Positions 1 through 5,767 of a DNA stretch of 7,687 nt are shown in pieces. A program made the translations under genes and the position numbers. Each line of letters opens with the position of its first letter. The stretch's first letter is position 1. The notes beneath the pieces are model-generated. The model saw only the letters and a list, made by a program, of their open reading frames with translations. It did not search any database and was not told the origin of the DNA. Source of the stretch: an uncultured Labedella sp. (GTDB taxonomy: Bacteria > Actinomycetota > Actinomycetes > Actinomycetales > Microbacteriaceae); assembly GCA_934636065.1 (NCBI GenBank), contig CAKTZW010000076.1, forward strand, positions 1 through 7,687. Reading direction: 5' to 3'.

Positions 1-16
1 GGGAAGAGCAGCGCGG

Positions 17-793
17 TCAGCCCGCGATGCGGACGATCGAGTAGTCGCTCGTCCAGATCGGACGCATCTGGACGACCTTGCCCGGTCGCGGCGCGTCGAG
101 GATCATGCCGTTGCCGGCGTAGAACCCGTCGTGCCCCGACATGATGACGAGATCGCCGGGGCGTGCTTGCGACAGCGGGATGCGCGTGCCGGCGGCCGCT
201 TGAGCGCTCACGGAGTGGGGAAGGTCGATCCCGAACTTCGCGTAGACGTACATCACGAATCCGGAGCAGTCGAAGCCCGCAGGCGTCGAGCCACCGAAGA
301 CGTAGGGAGTGCCTCGGTACTGCAACGCTGTCTGGAACACGGCGTCGAGGCTGAAGGAGGTGCTCGGGGCGGCCCCGCCGGATGCGCCGACGTTCCCGGC
401 GGACGCTTCCGCCGCTGCCGCGTCGGCAGCCTTCGCCGCCTCGGCCGCCTCGGCCGCGGCTCGAGCCGCCGCGAGCTCTTCGGGCGTCGTCGCGGCGTAC
501 CCGTCGACGGGCGCCCTCTCGATCGCCGCTCCCCCGTCGAGCGAGAGGGTCTGGGTCGCGGCGCGCGCGGTCTCGAACGTCGTGGGCGCTTCCGGCCCCG
601 GGGTGGTGGCGAAGGCGGGCAGTGCGGTGGTCCCGAAGATCCCGGCGACGATGACGGAGCCGACGACCTGGGCCCGGACCCGCTTCGTGCTCGACGCGGC
701 GCGGAAACGACGGTCGGCCTCCCGGCGGACGGCGCGCGAATCGGCCGGCTTCAGGAGCGGTCGGTCGGATCGGTGCGAACGGGGAAATGCCAC
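17..793 (-). CDS. Secreted/anchored NlpC/P60 family peptidoglycan endopeptidase
   Basis: A 258-aa NlpC/P60 cysteine peptidase, expected to cut peptide stems of peptidoglycan outside the membrane. After a basic N-terminus (about 1-42), residues 43-63 form one hydrophobic segment ending in ALPAFA, a signal peptide or anchor. A YAATTPEELAAARA box (99-112) and an Ala-rich stretch (to about 132) precede a flexible linker and the catalytic domain (147-258). The nucleophile is Cys176 in FDCSGFVMYVY, the catalytic His is His221 in GHDGFYAGNG, and Asp233 sits 12 residues later where most relatives have His (RipA has Glu). I chose GTG at 793 because GGAG lies 6 nt upstream; an in-frame ATG at 898 has no Shine-Dalgarno sequence and would add 35 residues. 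It lies 224 nt downstream of the M23 gene, its N-terminal paralogue, and has its own probable promoter and upstream repeats. The family is certain; the exact bond cut and whether the signal is cleaved are not. Confidence 0.9.
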   Translation of the reverse strand: MAFPRSHRSDRPLLKPADSRAVRREADRRFRAASSTKRVRAQVVGSVIVAGIFGTTALPAFATTPGPEAPTTFETARAATQTLSLDGGAAIERAPVDGYAATTPEELAAARAAAEAAEAAKAADAAAAEASAGNVGASGGAAPSTSFSLDAVFQTALQYRGTPYVFGGSTPAGFDCSGFVMYVYAKFGIDLPHSVSAQAAAGTRIPLSQARPGDLVIMSGHDGFYAGNGMILDAPRPGKVVQMRPIWTSDYSIVRIAG

Positions 794-799
794 GGAAAA

Positions 800-803
800 C
801 TCC
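800..803 (-). promoter_or_regulatory. Shine-Dalgarno (GGAG) fixing the GTG start of the NlpC/P60 gene
   Basis: On the minus strand GGAG is followed by six bases (TTTTCC) and then GTG at 793. This is better placed than anything in front of the in-frame ATG at 898, so the shorter protein is preferred. Confidence 0.7.
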
Positions 804-920
804 AGCGCCCGCCCGGCGGCGATGCCGCGCGCCTCGTGGGTGGTTCTCGGACCGATGGCCGGTACGAGGAACGGGCACCCGGGTCGGCGTCCACGCATCG
901 GGTTCGCGCGGGATTCGACT

Positions 921-950
921 ACCCTAGGCGCGGATCAGAGTGAAGTCGAA
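921..950 (-). promoter_or_regulatory. Probable sigma-A-type promoter of the NlpC/P60 gene
   Basis: Minus strand: TTCGAC at 950-945, an 18-nt spacer, then TAGGGT at 926-921, matching the actinobacterial TANNNT -10 pattern. The -35 element is weak. Transcription would start near 914, giving a leader of about 120 nt to the GTG at 793. The phased repeats at 965-982 lie about 15 bp upstream of this -35, a position suited to an activator. Confidence 0.4.
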
Positions 951-964
951 TTGTCCACACCGCG

Positions 965-982
965 GGATCACGATCGGATAAC
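965..982 (-). promoter_or_regulatory. Two 11-bp-phased direct repeats upstream of the NlpC/P60 gene (possible response-regulator site)
   Basis: On the plus strand, GGATCAC (965-971) and GGATAAC (976-982) start exactly 11 bp apart; on the minus strand they read GTTATCC then GTGATCC. The second unit lies in CGGATAACG, a 9-mer that also occurs upstream of the M23 gene with GGATC at the same 11-bp offset. Head-to-tail 11-bp units are typical of OmpR/PhoB-class winged-helix regulators. The identity of the regulator is inferred, not seen. Confidence 0.45.
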
Positions 983-1017
983 GACTCGCAGCCGATTCGG
1001 AGGAACGAGCGTGACTC

Positions 1018-2022
1018 CTACGCGACGCCGTTCGCCCGCAGCCAGGCGATGGGGTCGACGAGGGATCCGTTGATCTTGACCTCGAGGTGGAGGTGGTTCG
1101 CCGTGGAGCGCCCCGTGCTTCCGACCTGCCCGATGATCTGCCCGGCCGTCACCTTCTGGCCGACCTGAACGGTGCGCGTGCCGTACGTCATGTGCGCGTA
1201 GAGCGTGCTCACGGTCTTGCCGTTGATGACGTGGTCGATGATCACCGCGACGCCGTAGCCGAAGTAGCCCTCCGACGAGATCCGCACGGTTCCGTCGGCG
1301 ATCGCGCCGATCGGCGTTCCGCCGGGGCAGAGCATGTCGACGCCGTTGTGGGCTCCGCCGCGCGATCCGAAGCCGTCCCCGACGGTCGCGCGGACCCCGA
1401 GCGGATAGCGGACGGCACCGGAGCCCCCGATGGCGCCGAAGATCGCCGATCCGCCGCCACTGGCTCCGGACACCGCGGCCTCCGCCGCTGCCTTCGCCGC
1501 GGCCTCGGCGGCCTTCTTCGCGGCCTCGTCGGCGCGCATCGCCGCGATCTCCTCCGGCGTCGTCGCACCGTACACATCACGGCTCACGGTCAGAGCCTGC
1601 GCCGCGGACGACACGACGAGGGTCTGCGCCGACGCCTCGGAATACGAGTGGACGCTCTCGGTCGGCGTGGCGTCGGGAGCGACGGCGTACGCGGGGAGCG
1701 CGACGGTCGCGAAGAGCCCCGGGACGACGAGCGCCACGATCGCGGTCGAGCGGAAGGACTTCCGGGCGGGGGCGGGCTTGGCCGCCGAGGCGGGCGCCGT
1801 GCGAGCGGGCACCCGGGATCCGGTGGACGATCCGGCCGGCCGGGCGTTCGCGGCGGGGACCGACGGGGCGGAGCGGGGCTGTCGCGTCGACGCCGTCGTC
1901 GCGGCGTCCCGGCGGAGCGATCGACGCGACGGGAGCTCAGTGGCAGCGGAGTCGCTGCGGGTCGTGCCGTCCGGATTCCCGGAGTCGTCCGGGCGAGGCG
2001 TCGAGGGTACTGACAAGACCAA
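1018..2022 (-). CDS. M23 family (LytM-type) zinc metallopeptidase, secreted or membrane-anchored
   Basis: A 334-aa M23 peptidase expected to hydrolyse peptidoglycan cross-bridges or stems outside the membrane. Residues 1-91 are a Pro/Ser/Arg-rich leader, and 92-113 a hydrophobic helix ending in ALPAYA, a signal or anchor sequence. A YGATTPEEIAAMRA box (151-164) and a Lys/Ala-rich helix (to about 183) lead to a Gly/Ser linker and the catalytic domain (about 205-334). Zinc ligands are His225 and Asp229 (HNGVD) and His312 of HLHLE; His277 (LYAHM) and His310 complete the site, so the enzyme should be active. TTG at 2022 has GGAGG 8 nt upstream; reading upstream gives a spurious extension through the intergenic region into ideR. 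Gaps of 248 and 224 nt separate it from ideR upstream and the NlpC gene downstream. Its upstream region carries phased repeats and overlapping hairpins. A second in-frame TTG at 2016 is a less likely start. Confidence 0.9.
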   Translation of the reverse strand: MVLSVPSTPRPDDSGNPDGTTRSDSAATELPSRRSLRRDAATTASTRQPRSAPSVPAANARPAGSSTGSRVPARTAPASAAKPAPARKSFRSTAIVALVVPGLFATVALPAYAVAPDATPTESVHSYSEASAQTLVVSSAAQALTVSRDVYGATTPEEIAAMRADEAAKKAAEAAAKAAAEAAVSGASGGGSAIFGAIGGSGAVRYPLGVRATVGDGFGSRGGAHNGVDMLCPGGTPIGAIADGTVRISSEGYFGYGVAVIIDHVINGKTVSTLYAHMTYGTRTVQVGQKVTAGQIIGQVGSTGRSTANHLHLEVKINGSLVDPIAWLRANGVA

Positions 2023-2030
2023 TGGGGTGA

Positions 2031-2035
2031 CCTCC
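2031..2035 (-). promoter_or_regulatory. Shine-Dalgarno (GGAGG) fixing the TTG start of the M23 gene
   Basis: Minus strand GGAGG, an 8-nt spacer (TCACCCCA), then TTG at 2022. No ATG or GTG in this frame nearby has a comparable site, so the rare TTG start is favoured. Confidence 0.65.
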
Positions 2036-2062
2036 GGCGTCCCGGGCACGCGGCACGCAGCC

Positions 2063-2122
2063 CTCGTCACGACGAATTGTCTTGGCTTCTCCCCACGAGG
2101 TGACGAGTCTCGGGACGACTCG
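2063..2122 (-). promoter_or_regulatory. Leader of the M23 mRNA with two mutually exclusive hairpins
   Basis: Two perfect inverted repeats overlap. The first pairs 2117-2122 with 2104-2109 (6 bp, 7-nt loop). The second pairs 2100-2107 with 2063-2070 (8 bp, CTCGTCAC with GTGACGAG, 29-nt loop). They share 2104-2107, so both cannot form at once. This arrangement is known from attenuators and riboswitches, but I do not recognise a described class, and the stems are short enough to occur by chance in GC-rich DNA. Confidence 0.3.
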
Positions 2123-2164
2123 CAGGGGGTCCGTCGGTCGGCTTCTGACCTTTGGACTCCCCCG

Positions 2165-2170
2165 AGGATA
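2165..2170 (-). promoter_or_regulatory. Possible -10 box (TATCCT) of the M23 gene
   Basis: Minus-strand TATCCT, 48 bp downstream of the phased repeats, with no recognisable -35 at 17-18 nt (GTGCGT or CGTGCG). A weak -35 below a repeat cluster would fit activator-dependent transcription. The leader would be about 135 nt and would contain the two alternative hairpins. Confidence 0.3.
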
Positions 2171-2217
2171 CGCGAAGAACCGCGGAAACGCACGCCTTCG
2201 GCCACCGATCGCGGACC

Positions 2218-2261
2218 GGATCGACGCCGGATAACGGAAAGGTAACGGTGAATGAACGGTT
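2218..2261 (-). repeat. Four 11-bp-phased direct repeats upstream of the M23 gene (candidate response-regulator operator)
   Basis: On the plus strand, units begin at 2218 (GGATCGACGCC), 2229 (GGATAACGGAA), 2240 (AGGTAACGGTG) and 2251 (AATGAACGGTT), each exactly 11 bp apart. Units 2-4 share the core (T/G)AACGG; units 1-2 share GGAT. On the minus strand the core reads CCGTTA/C. Spacing of one helical turn, head-to-tail, is the classic layout for OmpR/PhoB-family dimers. The array sits between the ideR stop and the presumed M23 promoter, and is matched by a two-unit version upstream of the NlpC/P60 gene. Confidence 0.55.
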
Positions 2262-2270
2262 GACCAGGGG

Positions 2271-2966
2271 TTACGCCACGGCGACGTAGATGTGGCCCGC
2301 CACCTCGGTCGGCAACTCGAGTCCGTCCCCATAGCCCTCGACGCGGACGAGCACGTAGGAACCGGACTCGGAGAACGTCGCCGTCGCACCGGGGGTCACG
2401 CCGGCCTGTTTGAGCTGGAGGAGCAGCTCCGGCTCGAACTGGACGGGCTCGGCGAGCCGACGCACCGTCGCGGCCACCGGGCCGGTGGACGCGCGCACGA
2501 GATCGACGACGTTCGAGACGCCGAAGGTGAAGGCCGCAGCTTGCGGCCCCCCGAGCTCCTCGAGACCGGGGATGGGATTGCCGTACGGCGACTCCGTCGG
2601 GTGGTCGAGGACCTCGAGCAGCTTGCGTTCGACCTGCTCGCTCATGACGTGCTCCCAGCGGCACGCCTCCTCGTGCACGAACTCCCACTCGAGTCCGATC
2701 ACGTCGCTCAGGAGCCGCTCGGCCAACCGGTGCTTGCGCATGACATGGATGGCGCGCCGTCTGCCCTGGTCGGTGAGCTCGAGGTGCCGGTCCCCCGAGA
2801 CCACGACGAGCCCGTCGCGCTCCATCCGCCCGACGGTCTGCGAGACGGTGGGACCGGAGTGGCCGAGGCGCTCGGAGATCCGCGCGCGCAAGGGGACGAT
2901 GTTCTCCTCCTCGAGGTCGAGGATCGTGCGGAGATACATCTCCGTCGTGTCAATAAGGTCGGTCAT
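2271..2966 (-). CDS. dtxR: IdeR/DtxR family iron-dependent transcriptional repressor
   Basis: A 231-aa metal-dependent repressor, nearly the length of mycobacterial IdeR (about 230 aa). It binds operators of iron-uptake and storage genes when loaded with Fe(II). Residues 1-73 form the winged helix (GHSGPTVSQTVGRMERDGL is the recognition-helix region), about 74-140 the dimerisation and metal domain, and about 150-231 the SH3/FeoA-like domain. Primary-site ligands Met10, Cys102, Glu105 and His106 and ancillary ligands His79, Glu83, His98, Glu173 and Gln176 are all present; the Met/Cys pair points to iron sensing rather than MntR-type manganese sensing. The start is the ATG at 2966, preceded by AAGGGG with a 6-nt spacer; an ATG two codons earlier abuts that site. 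It is divergent from serC and heads the minus-strand run towards the M23 gene, but the 248-nt gap argues that the hydrolases have their own promoters. The family is near certain; the metal is inferred from the ligands. Confidence 0.95.
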   Translation of the reverse strand: MTDLIDTTEMYLRTILDLEEENIVPLRARISERLGHSGPTVSQTVGRMERDGLVVVSGDRHLELTDQGRRRAIHVMRKHRLAERLLSDVIGLEWEFVHEEACRWEHVMSEQVERKLLEVLDHPTESPYGNPIPGLEELGGPQAAAFTFGVSNVVDLVRASTGPVAATVRRLAEPVQFEPELLLQLKQAGVTPGATATFSESGSYVLVRVEGYGDGLELPTEVAGHIYVAVA

Positions 2967-2972
2967 CGACAT

Positions 2973-2978
2973 CCCCTT
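2973..2978 (-). promoter_or_regulatory. Shine-Dalgarno (AAGGGG) selecting the second of two close ATGs of ideR
   Basis: Minus-strand AAGGGG directly abuts the first ATG (2972) but lies 6 nt from the second (2966). The second ATG therefore fits, and gives the MTDLIDTTEMYL start typical of the family. Confidence 0.6.
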
Positions 2979-3000
2979 CGAATTCGCGCATGCGACCTCC

Positions 3001-3006
3001 AGCCTA
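3001..3006 (-). promoter_or_regulatory. Possible -10 box (TAGGCT) of ideR
   Basis: Minus-strand TAGGCT, 34 nt upstream of the ideR ATG at 2966, fits the actinobacterial TANNNT pattern. No convincing -35 lies 16-18 nt upstream. It is the best -10 candidate in the 110-nt divergent intergenic region. Confidence 0.35.
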
Positions 3007-3064
3007 CTGTTCCGGGAGACGCGCTCCGCGCAGGTCCACCACGGTGTCGACCGCACCGCGCCCC

Positions 3065-4189
<1,125 letters not shown>

Positions 4190-4210
4190 CGCGCGTCGCT
4201 CCCGCGCAGG

Positions 4211-4252
4211 AGAAGGGCGGGGCCGGTCGAGTCCGACCGGCCCCGCCCTTCT
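4211..4252. terminator. Bidirectional hairpin terminator between serC and the DUF3027 gene
   Basis: A perfect 19-bp stem pairs 4211-4229 with 4234-4252 around an AGTC loop. It begins 21 nt after the serC stop and ends 16 nt before the stop of the convergent DUF3027 gene, so it can serve both transcripts. There is no U-tract on either side, which is usual for high-GC actinobacteria. Confidence 0.85.
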
Positions 4253-4268
4253 GCGGTGTCAGCGCGAT

Positions 4269-4886
4269 TCAGCGTTCGTCGTCGTCCTCGTCGTCGGAGT
4301 CGCCGTCGTCGTCTTCTTCGGAGTCATCGCCCTCGGAGTCGTCGAAGACGTCGTCCTCGGTATCGACCGTCTCCACGTCGTCGATGTCGAGGTCGTCGTC
4401 CCCGAGGTCCGACTCGTCGAGCTCGTCGTCCGGATCCTCGTCGTCTCGATCCGTGTCATCGTCCCCGTCACCCTCGGACGCGCCCTCTTCGGCGGCGGCC
4501 TCCTGCGACGCGCGGTACTCCGCCAGCCGCTCGGACCAGGGCACCCAGTCGGGAGCGACGAGGGCGCCGTCGCCGGGCAGGAGGGAGATCTCGAGCACGG
4601 TCGGGTCCTCGTCGTCGACCCGCGCCACCGTGACCGTCCAGAACCACCCGACGTAGCCCTCGAGCCGGCCGGCGAAGCGCAACGACAGGACGTGCTCCCC
4701 CTCGACGGTGTGGCCGGCATCCGCGCCGATGGTCGCCTCCGGAGTGACCTCGAGCAGCGCCGCCCGAGCGAGAGCACGCGACTCGACGAGCACGGCGTCC
4801 GCCGGCCGGTCGCCCTCTGCGTCGATCGACGCTGTCGTGTCCGCCTCGACCGGAGCCTCGGTGGGCAGGCTCTCGGCGTCAGACAT
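4269..4886 (-). CDS. DUF3027 family protein with a hyperacidic C-terminal tail
   Basis: A 205-aa protein of an actinobacteria-specific family of unknown function. The conserved core is at about 35-125: ARAALLEV (40-47), GYVGWFWTVTVARV (77-90), LEISLLPGDGALVAPDWV (98-115) and PWSERLAEYR (116-125). From 133 to the end, 47 of 73 residues are Asp or Glu, with only two Arg, so this part must be disordered and strongly negative. Actinobacterial relatives I recall (for example from Streptomyces) instead continue into a Cys-containing C-terminal region, which is absent here. The protein has no signal peptide or membrane segment. The ATG at 4886 overlaps the last codons and stop of the upstream csp gene (shared ATGTCTGA) with little Shine-Dalgarno sequence, which suggests translational coupling. 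An acidic tail next to a nucleic-acid-binding cold-shock protein could suggest charge-based RNA or protein interaction; that is speculation. Confidence 0.88.
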   Translation of the reverse strand: MSDAESLPTEAPVEADTTASIDAEGDRPADAVLVESRALARAALLEVTPEATIGADAGHTVEGEHVLSLRFAGRLEGYVGWFWTVTVARVDDEDPTVLEISLLPGDGALVAPDWVPWSERLAEYRASQEAAAEEGASEGDGDDDTDRDDEDPDDELDESDLGDDDLDIDDVETVDTEDDVFDDSEGDDSEEDDDGDSDDEDDDER

Positions 4887-5262
4887 CGAGCTCGTCGGCG
4901 ACGCGCCGCAGGACCGCGGCCACCTTCCGCCCGTGCTGACCGTCGGGGTACCGCCCCTTGCGGAGGCCGGCGCCCAGCCCGTCGAGCAGCTTCACGAGGT
5001 CCTCGACGATGATCGCCATGTCGTCCGCCGACTTCCGCTTCATCTTGACGAGACTCGGCGGCGCCTCGAGCACGCGGACGGACAGCGCCTGAGCACCGCG
5101 CTTGCCGTCGGCGATGCCGTACTCGAGCCGCGTCCCCGTCTTGATGCTCGTGACGCCCGACGGGAGAGCCGACGCATGGAGGAAGACCTCGGTGCCGTCG
5201 TCTCCGGCGATGAAACCGAAGCCCTTGTCGTCGTCGTAGAACTTGACCTTGCCGGTGGGCAT
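4879..5262 (-). CDS. Cold-shock domain protein with long C-terminal extension
   Basis: A 127-aa single-strand RNA/DNA-binding protein. Residues 1-67 are a cold-shock domain: GKVKFYDDDKGFGFIAGDDG carries RNP-1 (KGFGFI, 13-18), and VFLHAS (26-31) is RNP-2. Unlike ordinary 66-70-aa Csp proteins it continues for about 60 residues with a helical segment (about 72-103, DDMAIIVEDLVKLLDGL) and a basic patch (RKGRYPDGQHGRKV). Longer Csp proteins of this kind occur in actinobacteria (mycobacterial CspB type). The ATG at 5262 has GAGG 7 nt upstream, and the reading frame before it is an artefact of GC-rich DNA. It is the first gene of a two-gene unit with DUF3027, overlapping it by 8 nt, and is divergent from the membrane-protein gene. 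A TAAACT box about 100 nt upstream and several hairpins suggest a structured leader. It may act as an RNA chaperone or regulator; cold induction is not shown. Confidence 0.92.
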   Translation of the reverse strand: MPTGKVKFYDDDKGFGFIAGDDGTEVFLHASALPSGVTSIKTGTRLEYGIADGKRGAQALSVRVLEAPPSLVKMKRKSADDMAIIVEDLVKLLDGLGAGLRKGRYPDGQHGRKVAAVLRRVADELDV

Positions 5263-5286
5263 GGGGGAACCTCGCTGTGGATCGAA

Positions 5287-5349
5287 ACGCCGATCGTGTC
5301 GGCGTCGGGGGTGGTCGCCCCTGGACCGTCCCAGGAGCGGACGACGCTC
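5287..5349 (-). promoter_or_regulatory. Hairpin-rich 5' leader of the csp mRNA
   Basis: Four small inverted repeats follow one another in the predicted leader: 5345-5349 with 5335-5339, 5331-5335 with 5320-5324, 5318-5321 with 5307-5310/5311, and 5299-5305 with 5287-5293 (7 bp, 5-nt loop). Several share bases, so alternative folds are possible. Long structured leaders are known for cold-shock genes, but stems of 4-7 bp also arise easily at this GC content. Confidence 0.3.
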
Positions 5350-5362
5350 ACGCCGCGCTCCC

Positions 5363-5368
5363 AGTTTA
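5363..5368 (-). promoter_or_regulatory. -10 box (TAAACT) of the csp-DUF3027 unit
   Basis: Minus-strand TAAACT is a good -10 in a GC-rich intergenic region, giving a leader of about 95 nt to the csp ATG. The -35 (GGGACT, 18 nt upstream) is poor. Confidence 0.5.
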
Positions 5369-5447
5369 GTCGCCCGCCACCCGGAAGTCCCGCTGCGCGC
5401 CGTCCGCCGTGACCGGCCCGGCGCCACCCGGACCGAGTCGTTGGGCA

Positions 5448-5453
5448 TATCCT
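5448..5453 (+). promoter_or_regulatory. -10 box (TATCCT) of the two-TM protein gene, implying a leaderless transcript
   Basis: TATCCT is followed by GACAGC and then GTG at 5460: the same 6-nt spacing as for serC and no Shine-Dalgarno sequence. This decides the GTG start over an upstream in-frame ATG at 5409, which would lie before the promoter. Confidence 0.55.
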
Positions 5454-5459
5454 GACAGC

Positions 5460-5735
5460 GTGAGCACCCCCGCGCCCCCCGGCACGACGCGCCTCGAGCG
5501 CATCCTCGCCTTCATGCTCGTCGGCATCTCCGTCGTGTCGGTCGTGTGCCTCCTCGTGGTCCTCATCGCGACGTGGGCGGGTGCGACCGATTTCGGCGGC
5601 ACCGTCTGGCCCGTCGTCGCCATGACGCCGTACTTCGGCCTCCCCCTCGCCTTCCTCCTCCTGCTCACCCTGCTCGTGCTCGCGACTGTCCGCCGAGCAC
5701 GATCCGCTGCTCCCGCGCGTCGCGAGCGCAGCTGA
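5460..5735 (+). CDS. Small two-transmembrane-segment membrane protein
   Basis: A 91-aa integral membrane protein of unknown function. A short Pro-rich N-terminus (STPAPPGTTRLER) is followed by TM1 (about 15-37), a loop with ATDFGGTVWP (42-51), TM2 (about 51-76, PYFGLPLAFLLLLTLLVLA) and a basic tail (RRARSAAPARRERS). By the positive-inside rule both termini are probably cytoplasmic. Similar small proteins occur near serC and DUF3027 in other actinobacteria (I recall Rv0882 in mycobacteria); such proteins are often labelled 'multidrug ABC transporter ATPase', which cannot be right because there is no Walker motif. The GTG at 5460 is preferred because of the TATCCT box 6 nt upstream. The helicase-associated gene starts 28 nt after its stop, so they may be co-transcribed. 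I assign no function. Confidence 0.8.
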   Translation: MSTPAPPGTTRLERILAFMLVGISVVSVVCLLVVLIATWAGATDFGGTVWPVVAMTPYFGLPLAFLLLLTLLVLATVRRARSAAPARRERS

Positions 5736-5737
5736 CC

Positions 5738-5767
5738 ATGGACGCGCCGACGAGCAGGCCAGAGTGA
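5738..5767 (+). other. Nine-codon ORF overlapping the start of the helicase-associated gene
   Basis: ATG at 5738 opens a nine-residue frame (MDAPTSRPE) whose TGA overlaps the downstream GTG start as GTGA. It has no clear Shine-Dalgarno sequence. It could promote re-initiation or be chance; nothing shows it is translated. Confidence 0.2.

Noticed and set aside
794..898. ATG start for the NlpC/P60 gene at 898
   Set aside because: No Shine-Dalgarno sequence precedes it, the GTG at 793 has a well-spaced GGAG, and the longer leader shows no recognisable domain. It is not fully excluded.
2023..2217. c-di-AMP (ydaO/yuaA) riboswitch in the M23 leader
   Set aside because: Expected from the gene type, but I could not find the conserved core segments of that class in the leader.
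2023..2688. N-terminal extension of the M23 reading frame, up to 556 aa in total
   Set aside because: It runs antiframe through ideR and through the promoter/repeat region, shows only GC-driven Arg/Gly/Ala composition, and a GGAGG-supported TTG lies at 2022.
4269..4480. Frameshift explaining the acidic end of the DUF3027 protein
   Set aside because: The other two frames give Arg-rich or Thr-rich low-complexity peptides and no Cys-containing DUF3027 C-terminus, and the frame ends neatly before the terminator.
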